NCBI GenBank assembly: GCA_023101725.1
Contig: JALJCO010001322.1
Span: 1 to 64,000, forward strand
Origin: Atherinomorus stipes
Lineage: Eukaryota; Chordata; Actinopteri; Atheriniformes; Atherinidae
Direction of reading: 5' to 3'
DNA length: 64,000 nucleotides
Each line of letters opens with the position of its first letter. Position 1 is the first letter of the stretch. A program made the translations under genes and the position numbers. Shown here one piece after another: positions 1 to 13,394 of this stretch. The notes under the pieces are model-generated. The model ran no database searches. It was not told the origin of the DNA and saw only the letters and a list, made by a program, of their open reading frames with translations.

Positions 1-3000
1 TCATGTTTTATAATGAACCAGGGGCAAAGAAAAACCGCTACGGGACCCTCCACTTCCACATTTTTCTCACCATTTTCCAAACCTTTATTTATTTAATGAG
101 CATTTAAAGTTTATAACTCAAACAACTTGCTTTAGTATCTATAAAATTGAAGATTAATGACTGCCAGTTGGCTCACAATGTCAGGTAATCTCAATGTTTG
201 CAGTAATTTGCGTCATACTGTAAACACCAAGATCTTAGTTCACAATATTTATGTGGATGTTTGAAGCTTCAATGACTAGCATGTGCCAAGTATGCATGCT
301 AGTGACGTGCAAAGTGGGCTGAAGGACTTTTCCATATGTTGAACATGAGCCATCTTTGCTAAATATACTCATCTTGGTTTCCAATTAAGATGTATAAACA
401 TATACTTTTTTTCCCCAATGTAAATCAGCCAATGTATGTTTATTTGTTTCTAGTTTTTTGTTTGTATAAAACAGTATTTATTTCTCAGTTTTCCTAAAGA
501 AAAAAAAGGCGTTATTAGTTTTCTTTTCACTATTTTCTTTTCAATTTTTCTATACTTGCTTTTTCCAATGCAAGGTTGTGAAGGGGCTATCCCAGCAGTT
601 AAATAGTCGAGAGGCAGGGTACACCCTGACCAGGTCGCCAGTCCATCATAGTTACAGAGTGTGAATAAGGTAGCTTCACAATCATTTCATGTTTAAAAAA
701 TTAGTGTTTCATTCCATTGTATTATCTTTTATTTGTTGACTTTTTCTTCATTTAAACACATATGTTATTTATTGAAAATCAAAACACAACCCCTGCAGTG
801 AGTTGACTGGATACTTATAGGGGTTGTTGGTAGCTTGGGGTTCAAGGCAGTTGCCAACTTTTGCATTAGATTAAAGTCTGCTGGCATAAGCTTACAGCAA
901 GATCCAGGCTGCAAAAAAGATTTGACGAAAATGTTGGACTGCTACTTCTATTCTTTCTAAGTTCTTCTGGCTTCCAGGCATCCATGCAAAGTCTAAACCC
1001 CTCAATTTCCCAGTCTAGTTAATATTTCAGGATGTAGTCTTATCCCCATTTTATGAAAGGTAAATTGCAGGTTAGTTTCAGAAAACAACAGCATGATAGA
1101 ATTATAATGCCAATTTGTACTACAAGTTCATCTTCAGGTCAGACGCATGCCTGTGGCCAACAAACTTACAACAGCCTCTCGCTCGCAGCATGTTTGTCAT
1201 TCCTCCTCACTCACAAAGCTGTGTCTTCTCAGCAGCCAACCAACGCTTAAGTCATGTTCTATCAGGCTGAGATGATCTGGGGAACAAATATTCAAAGGAA
1301 TTACATATTCCGCAAGCGACGCCCTCTTGATTTCCTCTGGGTGTTACAAAAACGAGAACAAGAAGGAAGCAAGGGAGGAAGGGGGGGGGAGCAAAATTAA
1401 ATCATGCCTAATTACCAGAACAGTCGATACCAAATTGAGTTGATATGCATCCTTCATGACTTAACTAGATATGAGATAGTGTGATGCAATGTAACATGAG
1501 TTGATGGGTAAAGGTGATAAGGAGGCACTTTTGATGGCGGGAGTTAAGAGAGTGAGTCCTGAATTATCTGATCTGTCAGGGTCGTGGCTGTTGTGCTTTG
1601 GCAGCAATCCCAAATCTGGAATTGAGAAGACACAGGGGGAAGGTTGCTGTTATTGTCAGGGGTGCCATACCTTGTTGGAACTGTCACAATGCCAAGATTC
1701 ATCAAAGTACAAGCAGGCATGTCATTTTGAATGTCATTTTTAATTGAAAAATAAATAGAAAGTGGCATTGCTGGAGGCGATAGTTCAAGTATATTGTCAC
1801 TGTGGTATCTTCTATTGTATGTTGTCGAAATTATTATCCATCAAATTGACTTAAAAAAAAATCCCTAAATGGTTTTGGACAGTGTGTGGAAGCTCCACAC
1901 CACCACAAGTCCCTGAAGTAAACACTGTCCTGCCCTTTGAAGGAGATATAAAATTGCATAAGCTCAGCGCGGTTGTGTGACAGCTGATGATGGATAGCTT
2001 AAGTGATACTATGGGTCACACTGGTGTTTTTGCTAAGCATTAAGCACAAGTAATTAGAAAAAAAACCTTGTCACAGATTGGATGCCTGTGATGACAAATG
2101 ATATATCACTGTTGAAATGTCCTGAAACCTAAATCTCACACTGTGGCCTGCAGTTTGCCATGTATTTGCATGTCCCACACTTAAAGAGCGAGACTCTGAG
2201 CAGATATCACATTAAATTAACTCTAAATTATAATTTAGGCTTAACCAAACAACTCAAAACATCATTGTTTATGTAAAAGTGGACGTCATAAAGTATGCTG
2301 CATTTTAAAAAATAATAATAATAATTAGGTGGTTTGATAAAAAACTGTTGTTGGAATTAAAAATGTGTGGAGACTGTCCTCCCCAAAATACAGCCATGTT
2401 GCATATGTGCATGCAGAAAGATATGGACTACAAGTACTCTAAAAAATGAAAGAATATGCAACTTCTAGGAGCCGTCTGAACAACTCCATATCAAGCATTA
2501 AAATACATCCATGAAGGTCAATGTGACATTGTCAAGAAAAAAGTATTTTGGCCATATTTCATGACATATTTCTTACTGTAACCCACTGATGGTACAGTTT
2601 AAAGTCAAGCTATTTTTAAAATGTTTTATAGTGAATTGTAGTGTGTACATATTTCCATGGTGACCTTTAAAATAGCTCTTACAGCATTGATTAAGGTCAT
2701 ATTCAAACCTAAACTTGGCAAAGGGCATATCAGAGAAGATATGATTGAGGGCACATTTACACTCTGGCAATGTTTTGTCCACTTTAAACAAACCCTGCTC
2801 CGCTTCCATTAATAGTATGGTTCATTCGGGGAAGTGTGATCACAAACTGCCACTCTGGTACAGACCAAAGTGAACACTGGTCTACTTAAAAACTGGTGGT
2901 CATGGTTCATTTGTAACTCAACCCTAGTGCAGTTTGCTGACAGTGTGAAAGCAAACAGACCATGCACTAAACCAAAGAGAAGTGATTTAGAACAACATGA

Positions 3001-4492
3001 CTGGACAGATTCTGCAAAACTGCATTGGGTTTAAGCATCAAAATAAAAAGAGAAATTCCCAAGACTGCATAATTTTATTGTTACTTTGTTGTTACTTGCG
3101 ATACAAATGAACCAAATCTTCTCAGTCATGTTTTTCCCCTTCTCACACGAGGCAGCGCTGCAGCAAGAATTCCCAAAGAACAAGACAAACTACAACAAAC
3201 AAAACTGTCTTTTCTGCCACAAAGGTTGTGGTCTTCTTCCTGCACTTGGTATACTTGAAGGAAACTGAGGTCTACGGGGCGTGCATCAAAGTTTGGTTGT
3301 ACGTTCACATCTCCCCGAATAAACAAGACTTCCCAAGTGAAATAACTCAAATTTGATTCAGATGTTCTGGTGTGTCAAAACCCAACCAGCAGTGGTGGTA
3401 TTACTGGGCACTTTAAGAGTGTGACTTGTAAAGACATGATAATCTGCTCTGATGTGTAAACTTATACATCATATTTTCAGTAAAGCATTATTGTTACTAC
3501 TGGAAAGAATATTTGGGCAAATTGAAGGGTGTGAAGGCAGATATGACCATTTCAGTTTAAGGACTTATTGAAATTCTGTTGACATCACCCCAAACATTGC
3601 ACAATTCATGTCCATCTGCCCAAACACATTGTATGTTTTGTGACTTTACTTTTTTTTTTTTTTTTTTCTGGCACACAACTTGGTTTTGATTTACAAACAC
3701 TGTATCACAGAAAGCATACAGAAGCAAGCTCAAGCTGTTGAACAAAGACGAATTATAAATCTGACTCAGTTAAACCAAATGTGACTCACTGACATTTGTA
3801 CAGGAAATCTCTATAAAAAGACTTAAGATTGGGAAAGGAATGGTGAGGTGACAAACACAAAATATACAGTTGTTTAAAGTTGGCATGTATTTTGGCTCTG
3901 AGAAATATCTATTCCTAATATAAATATGCAGGCTGTGTAGTAATGTGAAACAGTTAGATCTTAAAGGATGTTTGTGGATTAAATGACAAAGTATGTGGGA
4001 AAAGGTGGAAAGGATAGCCCTTTCATGGATATGTTCAGGCATTCTGTGTTACACAAAATATGATATGGGGGAATTCAGAGAGTCAGCTGACCATCCAACC
4101 TCCTCTGAAATGTTTACAGTGCATACTTGAGGATTCAGAATTGTGACATCTGGCGTGCAGTATTTTTGTAAATATTCACATGTAGTGTGGAAAGTTCAAT
4201 AACAGTCATATCACTCAGCTACAGGCATCACCATGCTGTAACAACATGCAAACCAGATGGTTCAGATCAGCTGACTAAAATGTGATGATATTCAGGCATT
4301 CCTTTCTCTTGACAATGGTTGGTTAGCATAAAAAATAGATCGAGGCTAGCATAAAATAGTTCTTATACTTCAACATATTTAATGAGTTTAGTAAAATGAA
4401 TAAACATTTGCTATAAAATGTTTACTCTGTGGGACCATAGTATAAGTGGATTAAACAACTGTTATCTGTGCATTATACAGTATTCTAGACTC
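1..4492. other. Gene-poor AT-rich sequence
   Basis: No reading frame here is longer than about 90 codons and none shows a recognisable domain, splice-flanked exon or codon bias. The only repeat-like piece I recognise is a fragment near 606-650. Poly-T (about 3651-3667) and G-run (1381-1389) homopolymers are present. The stretch at about 2815-2965 contains matching phrases in opposite orientation (a GTGTGA-like motif near 2836 and CAGTGTGAAAGC near 2941), which could be the worn ends of a MITE, but I could not fix its termini. Confidence 0.6.
606..650 (+). repeat. Fragment of common teleost interspersed repeat
   Basis: The phrase GAGGCAGGGTACACCCTGAC followed by a CAGGTCGCCAGTCCATC phrase is a widely dispersed teleost repeat sequence. 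Worn relatives lie at 6690-6785 (opposite orientation) and 14234-14268 (same orientation). Only the core survives, so the parent element class cannot be assigned. Confidence 0.6.
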
Positions 4493-4923
4493 TAGCCATG
4501 TCTCAAACTGCATACTTTCCCAAGTGCACTGGAATTCAGTGCGTAGTGCACACTGTGTGCTTCGTCTGTAGTGCACACTATTGTTGCTAAATGCTGACCC
4601 AAACAGAGCACTGCACTTACAGGAAGTGACGGACTAGCTAACGTGTGCTAACCCTACTGAGCCGGTACAACCGCGGCCTCAAACAAATGACCAGATCATA
4701 CCTGTCATCAGGGAGTGAACAGCTTGGTAGCATGCCACAATATACATTAGTAGTTATGTCTAAATAATTTCATAAACATTAACAAGTAGTGTGCTTTGTT
4801 TTGCACTTTATTTTTGGCCATTTATTAGGGCAACATCCGGGTACTTTCAGAACACCAAATTTTTGCTTGAATGACAGCACCAATAGTGTTTGAAGTGCTC
4901 AAGTGCGCGCTTTAAGACACAAC
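4493..4923. mobile_element. Non-autonomous DNA transposon (MITE), copy 1 of a pair
   Basis: The left end (AGCCATGTCTCAAACTGCAT) and the right end (GCGCGCTTTAAGACACAACC) are imperfect inverted repeats. Both carry the AAGTGC motif about 25 bases inward. The interior matches the element at 25786-26377 over most of its length (for example ACCCAAACAGAGCACTGCA and CAAACAAATGACCAGATCAT). It lacks about 160 bases present in that copy after the TATGTCTAAAT phrase. No coding capacity is present. The target-site duplication is not clear, so the superfamily is unassigned. Confidence 0.75.
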
Positions 4924-6689
4924 CAATGTGTTGTCCATTAAAATTGTATACTGCACAGCTCCGCATTTAATCCTTACATAAAACATTCAGGCATAAACAT
5001 CATACTGTACTCACTGTTAAAAGTAATGCTAGCGTATGGAGCACAGATTTTAAAAAACAACAAAAAAAAAACTCCAAGGCACTCTCCTTGGGATATGTTA
5101 AATGCCCGGTAAGGTCATAGTAACCTTTAAAAGCTCCAATTTGTTTTAGCCCACTGGCCTTCGTCAGGGAGTAAAGCAGGTTTAATGAGTTCCTGGTGTT
5201 TTATTGACTTTTTACACGTGACGACACGCTCTTTAGTGGAAATGTTGACTCTGTCAAAATGGACATCAAAACAACATTAATGCCCATTTAAAGGGACTTG
5301 AGGCAAGATTAAGAAACGAAACTCGCGACTGGCGCTTCAGGTAACTGCAGCAACGAGCCAAGCCATCACGGGAGCGTGCACAAACTGAAGCTATAATGTT
5401 GTTTACTAACCTTTTTCTTCGTAGTTACACTTTTAAGTGTCTTTCAGTTGATCTGGATCATTTGCTGACGGCAGAAGTATCCATAACTATCGCTTACAGT
5501 GTTTGAATTAACCGCGACAGTCTTCTTTCTGTATCAAAACTGCGGATGTAGCGTCATTTGACGTCACGTCCACAGGGCAGCGCGGGAAATTCGGACACTG
5601 AATTGCAGCGCATTTCACACAGCCTGTTCAAGGCAATGGAGAGAAATGTGGGTGGGAAGGTTATTTTTGGTATTTAGCGCTTCATCACCCATTATTATTT
5701 TAAAAAATCGACATGCATGTTTGTTTTTTTAAAATTCCTGCCTCTAGTCCCTTTCAAACAGACAACTGGTAAACTTTTTTTTTTTTCTTCTTTTATGCTA
5801 TTGTTTTACTGAAGAGCTAAAAATGGTCTTTGCGTCCTGCACAGTTGGCTGAACAGACAAGAATGTAAACCAAACTTTGCGTTTTATTGCATACCCTTGA
5901 TTAGGACAGAAATTAGGAAATATTAGCATAGCACCTTGTTCAGGTGACCCAGCTAGCAACAACAAACTGGTCAGCATCCAGACTTTTGTAGGCTTGTAAT
6001 TTTGCTCAATAATGGTATAAATCATTGGGCGTTAACTCAGGCAAAGTTGGCAACGTCACAAATTTTTTCTTCTGTTCAACCCGTCATTCACTTGTTAACT
6101 TCTGACATCCGTGACAATCCCACATGATTTATTGATGTAGTTGCAAATGGTCAATAGTGTAATTCCACCGATAGGAATTGTCTGCATGTAGTGGAACTTT
6201 TCATCAAAAAGAGCCACAAGACTTAGAAAAAATCAAACAAGAAACTTAACTTATTTCACAAAATGACATAATGTAATGAAGACACTTAACACAATACAGA
6301 CCCACAAATCAAATGTCATAATAGAACCTCACAAGTAGCATAACCATTTCTGAAAGAATAAAAAAAGATAAATAAAAATAAAAAATAAACTATTTACACT
6401 TGTTATATTCCAAAAAAATAATAAATACAAATAGAAATACAAATAGAAAAAAAATAAAAACACAAAGACGTTAAAAACCAGCTTCTCATCCTGGATTAAA
6501 CTATATTTTTGTAAGAAAATTACAGTTAAAATACATGGGCCCTTCTATGTTGAGTTTGCATGTGATCCCTGTGTATGTGGGGTTGTCTGGGTTCCCCAGC
6601 TTCCAACAGTTTCCAGAAACAATGCATGTCGGGTCATCTAAATTCTCCCTAGGAGTAAGTTTGAGAGGCAGTTTGTTTTTTTATGTTGG
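4924..6689. other. Intergenic sequence without genes
   Basis: No gene seen. Positions 5050-5260 hold a phrase (GCCTTCGTCAGGGAG near 5158-5172) of a type I associate loosely with fish retroelement tails; this is a weak impression only. The stretch 5520-5620 is locally CpG-richer, with two overlapping GACGTCA/TGACGTC-like sites near 5560, which could be CREB/ATF-type sites or chance. Positions 6357-6472 form an A-rich low-complexity tract. Confidence 0.5.
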
Positions 6690-6785
6690 CTCTGTGATGG
6701 ACTGCAACCTGTCCAGGCTATCCTTTTACTCCCGCTGAGTCGCTGCTGGGGCTGGCATAGACTCCAGCCCCCCCACCACTACCAT
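6690..6785 (-). repeat. Teleost interspersed repeat fragment
   Basis: TGTGATGGACTGCAACCTGT, then a CTCCCGCTGAGTCGCTGCTG phrase and ACTCCAGCCCCCC, form the familiar teleost repeat core in the orientation opposite to 606-650. It is degraded and has no coding content. Confidence 0.7.
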
Positions 6786-7578
6786 GCATTGGAATTAGCA
6801 GCTAAAAAAGATCAATGGAACAAGGCACAAATGTTAAATCAACATCTTTGGCCAAGCTTAGACTTTAACACTTATTTAGACCAAATTTAACCCAATTTTA
6901 TCCTTCTTTTAAATGAAAAAAAAAAGGTTTTGTGTTGAATTCATGTTAGCTTTTTAGCTTTGTAAATATCAAGTACACTTTTACCCCCTTGTACCAGTCA
7001 AGTGTTGGGACACACTTGTCCATACAATTTGTCAGGAAAGTGTGTCCTAATGTTTGACAGGTAGTGCAATCTGTTATGTTGATGTCCTGCTCTTCGCACT
7101 TGCTTTCATTTTCTTATTTCCACATCTGTTCCTTGTTCCTTATTGGTCTCTCAGCATATCATCAGGATGGTTTCCTTTGTTTCTCAAGTTTCTGATAGTT
7201 TTCTGATAATTTAAGTCAAACAATTGTCTGTCTACCCTTTATTTTCTGTTTCTTCTTTCTTTCAAATTCTACCTCATCTGGCCATTCCAGCATTTTCTGT
7301 TTTATTTGAAACAATAAGGTTATAATTCCTACATCTGCCTGCCTCCCACCTCTGAATTCTGTGTTTGGGTACTTCCTTCACACCTCCAACACCATGGATT
7401 GTGACATTAGTGGGTTCAGTTCAGACTGTAAAGCCTTTTTTTCCCCCCTTTTTCTCATTCTAGCTGCAAACATGTTTGGGTCCTCAATTGACAGTACCAC
7501 CTCCAGCCATTAACTTTAATTAAATTTAAGAGTTTAATGCATGCTCGGAACTCTAAATGCAGCTCCTCAACCTCTACA

Positions 7579-7832
7579 TTTTTTTTTTTTTTTTTTTTTT
7601 TTGTTATACTTGTATGATCCCCGAGGGGAAATTAGGGCTCTGCATTTCACCCATCTCTGTACTGAGTATCAGAGAGCAGAGGGCTGCTACTTAAAGCGCC
7701 CGGGGAGCATTTGGAGGGTTAAGGACCTTGCTCAGGGATCCACAGTGTTTAACCCAGGAGTCGTGTCGGGGACTCGAACCCGGGTCCTCCGCGCCAAAGC
7801 CCACGACGCTACCACTAGGCCACCCACTCCCC
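7579..7832 (-). mobile_element. tRNA-derived SINE, copy 1 of 3
   Basis: Read on the minus strand, a tRNA-like head carries an A-box-like TGGCCTAGTGG (7812-7822) and a B box GGTTCGAGTCC (about 7771-7781). A central GAGCAAGGTCCTTAACC block follows, then a conserved tail ending in a poly-A (poly-T on the plus strand, 7579-7602). Two more copies in the same orientation are at 21309-21560 and 61421-61652. The SINE at 16690-16926 shares the central block and tail. These are RNA polymerase III-type retroposons moved by a partner LINE. The tRNA-like head is not a functional tRNA. Confidence 0.9.
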
Positions 7833-9008
7833 TTGTTGCTGTTAGTAGCCAAAGGCTGTTTTTTTTGTAGTGTATGTTATCAAGAATGTCACCAGCAACG
7901 CTTTCTTGCTGTGGTCAAGCATCAACATTGTTCTTTTTTTACTTTTTTTTGTTGCCTTTTCTGAGCTCATTTAAAACTTTAGCAATGTATATTATTAACA
8001 TAGAAAAAATAATAATTGTTCCACTTAAAGCTAAGTTGTGAAAATTTTAAATCAAAACTTAGTTGTTAAATTTCATTCATGCATTTATTTTCCAAGAAAA
8101 CAGGAACATCAAAGGGCTTTCAGAAAGTGAGAAATATCTATATCTATTACCACAAAAGGGATTTATTCTATTTAAATATAGATAATTATTCATAAAACAC
8201 TGAAAATGCTTCAGGAAATATGGTGACATTTAATGCAACCATATTCACATATGATTGGGCAATAAAATCAATCTTAAAATCAATATGCTGCAGGAAATAT
8301 TACATTTTTCTCTTCTCGGCTTTGTAAATAATGCAGTGATTGCCAAAAACTGTATTTTTTCCTCCTCTCTTTCTTAACTCTAACTCCAGGTGCTGAAAGG
8401 TGTGAACTATTTCTGATCCAGAGAGCCCTGCAGGCTGCAAACTGCCAAATCACAGCCAGCACCAACACTCCACAGCACTGCCAACACACACAGGCACACC
8501 GAACAAATAAACCACACAACTCGTCTATGTGAAGACACATTTAAGTGTGCCACGAGGTGCTTTTGTCTCTCTCCAAAACCTTCATCTAGAAGGTGGGCGC
8601 AAACACAGACAGCAGACCACCGACATATCAGAACAAGGCAATGCCTCTGTCGTTTGTGTTTGCTGCACAGGCTTTCTTCAAGGTGTTTGAAAGCCAGTGG
8701 GTATTATTTTTAATGATGGTTTATTGAAACTAATCTCCCACCTTAATCAAAGGGACCTTTGCAATCTGTGCATCAGGCACTTTTTTCCTGTTTGTGCTGC
8801 TGGCTGGTTATGTCATACCTAAGCAGTATATATCACCCTAGTGCATTTTCAATCATGAATAAAATGGCAGGGATGATCACGTTAAGCCTCACCATCTTTG
8901 TCCGTCACTGGTCCAAATGTTGTGCACTCACCTTGTCTGAAGGGCACCAGGATGTGTAGGATAATGAGACAGAATCAAGCTGAAAAAAGCAGGACCTACT
9001 TCTATTGA

Positions 9009-9044
<36 letters not shown>

Positions 9045-10242
9045 GCTGCGACAAAAGGTGCAACAGAGCCGTTTTTACTTGAATGGATTTGAAAAGAAAT
9101 GTCTTTTGCATTGAACAAAGAAGCAAATCACAGTGAAAGCCATCATTTATTTGTGAGCCTCAGGGATCCTCAGAAATACATTGAGAGAAGACACGGGGAA
9201 CAGCTTTTGTATAGAGACTGGTATACTGTGAGGGTCCATTACTGGATTGTAGTCTTCCAAGAGAATGTTTCTTTTCATTCAGCCAATCTCCCCGCAATAT
9301 CAAAATCAAACTTTCTTTTAAGTCTGCCACTGGCTAAGAATGTTAATGCCAGAAATTCCTAAAAGCTGCAGTAATAGGTAACTGTTTTATGCCTTAATCC
9401 CCTTGAAAGCTATGGGTGCCATCCTGGTGTCCATCATTGACAAAAACATATCAGTGACACCTTATTATCTCTTTTCATAAACTCAGTATTCCTAAAACAA
9501 GCCTATACTTTAAAATAAGTTTGTGTTTGGACACTCCTTGGCTGTCCTTGGTCAAGTCAGCCGGTGATGAATCATGCATTGGATCAAAGTGGAGCTGCCA
9601 CCCTTGTGGGGGCACAACAGGTCTGCCGTTGTTTTTTGTTCCACCTGCCGCCCTGCGTCAGTGGCCACAGGTTGGTTTCCTTTGGAGGGTGTCACTGCTG
9701 CTACTGTCCTCCTGCAAGACCAAACCCAATGGAAGCGGGTTTTTATTCAGTCCTCTCTAACGACAAGTGTCTTTCTCACTCCACTGCCCCTGCAGCTGGT
9801 ACTTGTTGGTGCCCATCTGTTAAGGGTATTGTTTATGTGGTTGGTGATCCAGAACTCATTACCATCCCACCTTCCCTTATACACTATTGTTCTGCTGCTA
9901 ATGTGGGGAGTCTTATGCAGTCTGTCTTCAGGTGAAAGATGAGTTAGAGTTAAAAAATTAATTGTGAAAAGGATGAAAAAAAAAAAAACAGAGAATGCAA
10001 CAGATGTTGAGTTTTGTTGAAGATGGGGACAATGAAAATCCCTGACAGAGAAGTTCAAGATTATCTTTCATGTCCTAACACTACAGCTTACACGTTTTGT
10101 AGTGGCATAGATGTGTAGCAAATAAACAAAAGAATCCTTGAGGTTCCTATGAAATAGTGAGCAGAAAAAGGATTAAGGTAGCTGCCCCTCCCTAATTCGG
10201 GGGAAATCTTTTCCCACTGAAAAGGTTTGCTGAGCTGATCAG
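7833..10242. other. Intergenic sequence without genes
   Basis: No supported gene. A pure poly-T tract of 28 bases lies at 9014-9041. Three overlapping plus-strand frames at 9521-9942 reach 79-123 codons in different frames with no domain or bias, so they look like a locally stop-poor, GC-richer patch and not an exon. Confidence 0.5.
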
Positions 10243-10727
10243 TGTGACGGCCATAGGCCTTGGTTGTGTTTTCCTCCTCCTGCCTTTTTCTTGGTTGTTG
10301 CAGATTCTCATTGATTCAGATCCTCCTGGAGGGCCTGCCCCTCTTACCTCGTTAGAGGATTGGCTTCACCTGCTTGGAGGCTTTAAAAGCATGGGGAATC
10401 CAAAATGGCTTCTCTCTTTTCCTCTCCCCTCTGTCCCTCTTCATCCTGGAAGACAGGTGCCTGCTGGGCTCCTGTCTGGGTCCTGGTTTTGGTATGGTTT
10501 GGTCGTGTTGAGTTAGTTTAGTCTTGGTTTTCTCTTTACACATAATTTAGTTTAGAACACACAATTCCACAGCACTCAACACCCTCACTACATTACTGAT
10601 AGCTGACTTGACACTTAGTTGGTTCTGTTGCTTTTGTTGAATACTTTAATAAATGATTTCCTTATTTACAAACTATCACTGTGGTCCTCCCTTCTTTGTT
10701 ATGCTCTCCAACGAGCTGCGCATAACA
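10243..10727 (+). mobile_element. Solo LTR of an LTR retrotransposon
   Basis: The 485-base unit begins TGTGACGG and ends CATAACA, the TG...CA ends of LTRs. It is flanked by an identical 4-bp duplication, TCAG (10239-10242 and 10728-10731). A TATA-like TTTAAAAGCA lies at about 10382 and a poly-A signal AATAAA at 10648-10653, in the right order for U3-R-U5 on the plus strand. No internal coding region or second LTR is present nearby, so this is the product of LTR-LTR recombination. A Gypsy-type origin is likely in fish but not proven. Confidence 0.8.
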
Positions 10728-10941
10728 TCAGTCGTCATCTACGTGATATAATTTGGAATCAACAAATTTGGATTCAAAAATAGCGTTCAACCCTCGGTGT
10801 AAGATAAGTGATTGACAACTTTTAATCTATTCAGATTTAAGAATTTGTAAGACTTAAGGAAAACCAAAGTACTGTCCAGCAAAATATTTTATTAGCAAGT
10901 TTCTGAATCAACTGAAAATAAAAACCCTTCTGATAGGGCAA

Positions 10942-11210
10942 ATCCATCCATCATTTTTCACTACTCATCTGAAGTGGGGGTGGAGGGCAATAATTTAAAC
11001 AAGCTGCTCTTACTGGTTTCTTCTTCCTGCTTCTGGCTGATATGTGTCTTTTGGGGGCCTCCTCCTGGTGGGCTTTGCTCAGAAAACCTCACCAAAGAGG
11101 TATCCATGAGGGCTCCAAACCAGGTCCCTGATCCACCTCATCTGATTCCTTTCCATGCAGAGGAGCAGAGCTCTGAGCCCCTCCCAAACGACCAACCAGA
11201 AGTTAAATTT
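10942..11210 (+). repeat. Degraded teleost repeat, probably LINE-associated
   Basis: CCATCCATCATTTTTC opens the segment. GGGGCCTCCTCCTGGTGGGC, CCACCTCATCTGATTCC and GAGGAGCAGAGCTCTGAGCC phrases follow in the order typical of an abundant fish repeat. It joins the LINE-like block at 11219 without a clear break and may be part of the same or an adjacent insertion. Confidence 0.6.
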
Positions 11211-11218
11211 CTATATTA

Positions 11219-11580
11219 GGCAGAACTTTTATCCTGAGGGAGGCAAGGGGCATTGAGTCAGAATAGGCCATGATTGATGCCTCCATTGTAAAGATGGCTG
11301 ACTGGAGCTGTGGCTGCATTGCACCTGTTGCGGTGGCAACATCATTACTAAACCAACTTGGGGATGAAGTATCAGGCTAAAGGAGTCCATTGGGCCTTTT
11401 TGATCTTTGGGACTCCTGGGGAAGCTAGTAGGTACTGACAGGATGCTGCTTTAGTATTTGCTGGGGCAAAAACATGGCCATAGGAGAAGTGTGGTGAAGC
11501 CATTTGAGACTGACCTCTGGACAGCTTGGAGGAGATTCTAGTCCACCATCTCGCTGCTCAAGAAAGGGCAACTCTTTATC
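11219..11580 (+). pseudogene. Non-LTR retrotransposon ORF fragment, decayed
   Basis: The nucleotide order (a CCTGAGGGAGGC-type start at 11233, GAGTCAGAATAGGCCATG, GGCGGTGGCAAC-like motif, GAGGAGATTCTAGTCCACCA near 11530) follows the region between endonuclease and reverse transcriptase of a very common fish LINE. Translation meets several stops and frame changes, so it is dead. The reverse-transcriptase domain itself is not present downstream. The clade is not assigned. Confidence 0.6.
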
Positions 11581-13394
11581 TTCTATACTGAGTTGCGACT
11601 TAGCTCTTATTTGATCAATTTAACTTTGAAAGTAATTGTTGTCTTTTAAGTGATGGTAAACTCTTCACATTAAAATAAGAAGTTTATTTTCTAGAATATG
11701 TGAAACTTTAAAACAGTTTTTGGAATATTAGAATTATGATTGTCTTTTTTTTCTTTATTTGGGGGTCAGTATATTTTACAAGGTGAGTCTTACAAAAAGG
11801 TTCCAATTTTAAAGATTGTACAAAAATTATTGACAACACAAGGTCTTCAAAATGAAAGACCTTTTCAGAACACCGTTGGTTGTTGACTTTAGCTACATAA
11901 TCGGTATGTCACATAAAAAATTGTGGAAATTTTGATTCACTTTTGTTCAATAAGTGCATTTCTTATATATCTTTGTTTACTTGTAGTCCCATCAGCAAGA
12001 AAAGCTTATTTGTTTACGTCAGAGTAGACTAAATGTGTACAGCAGTGGATTCCAGACATGCACTTTTCTATTTTACTTCATACTGTTTCGGTTAATGCCT
12101 CTCTCGTTCAGGTACATTAGTCACCACATTCAACTTCTTTGGTCTGTTACTCAATAATAATTGTCTTGTGAGGCACATGTAACTGTGTGCTGATGAAGCA
12201 CAGTGTGGCTTTTTGTTCTGGGCACAATGCCACCTTCTCAATAGATGCACATGAATGCTGCTGCCACTTCACTGCAGTGGAAGAATTGTTTCACACCCAC
12301 AATTGTTTTATACGCGAGTCTGTAGACCACATTTAACCACCCGTAGCAAAGTTCTATGCCACTCTTTGATTTGAAGATGTATTCTTCAGCAGGCTCCATA
12401 TAAAGTTTCTCTGTCTCCATATTTATTCATGTGAACTTTGTCTGTTTGGTGCTGGCTTTTATCTCTGCATTCTCCTGCCTGTGTGAAACATGGATATGGA
12501 GCATTCATGTTGGCAGCTTAATTTTCTTGGAATAAATCCAAAAATAATTTGCTGAATGTTGCAATAAAATTAAAGTAAATCTATTTGATGGAATCATTTG
12601 TAATTTCTTGAAGGATTTTATCAAATCCAGACCTTCCTGTTGTGGCGTGTTGCTGCAACTTTGGGGCAGCCTTATGTGAAAAAACTGTTGTCCAGGCGAT
12701 ATATCCTACTCATTATTTTTTTTTCCTTTCTTGATGCTATTTGTGATGAAGTCATGTTTTTCTGCTCAAGTTAACTTTGACGTATTAACATAGGCTAGGC
12801 TTTACGCTATGCACAGCTTCTTGGATAGCTGTGCACAGGGTCAATAGTAGAAGCTGCAAACCCAACAATGCGATGAGACAGACACTAAGGGAGATACACA
12901 CTGTTTCAAATATTACTTCAGTGTATGATGCTTGTATATCAGCTAAAAGTACAATAATTTGTTTACCATGAACAAATATCCCCAAACATTAGCATGTTTC
13001 TTCTTTTATTCCCATTTTTTCCAAAGATGATGATGTGCAAATGCGTGTATGATGTAATAAAGCATAAATTTGCCATGACTTCAGCTGCAGATCTTAAAAA
13101 GAAGAAGAAGAAGAAAAAAAATCCAACATACCGAAGGTTATCCTTTTTGGTTCTTGCTTTATTTGCTGAAAACCTTAATTCTACTTTGCCCATGTTGCTG
13201 GTTTACATGTAAAGTTAAGTCCCCTTAAGGGATGTTGCAATTATATTTTTTTGGCAATGAAATTATCCTAATTTCATGATTATCACAATCCCTATGTGCT
13301 AATTAATTTCAAAACATTATAAATGTAAAATCACACAAACAATCCTGATAGGTTTTTTAAGTTATTTTTTTATTTCCATGTTGCTACTCATGTA
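11581..13394. other. Intergenic sequence without genes
   Basis: No recognisable gene or repeat copy. A short (AAG)n-like tract lies at 13098-13118. The sequence is AT-rich. Confidence 0.5.

Noticed and set aside
7579..7832. A functional tRNA gene suggested by good A and B boxes
   Set aside because: The tRNA-like head is followed by a SINE body and poly-A tail and recurs at 21309 and 61421, so it is a SINE and not a tRNA gene.
9521..9942. Three overlapping 79-123 codon plus-strand frames as an exon
   Set aside because: Three frames are open at once, showing a stop-poor patch and not selection on one frame.
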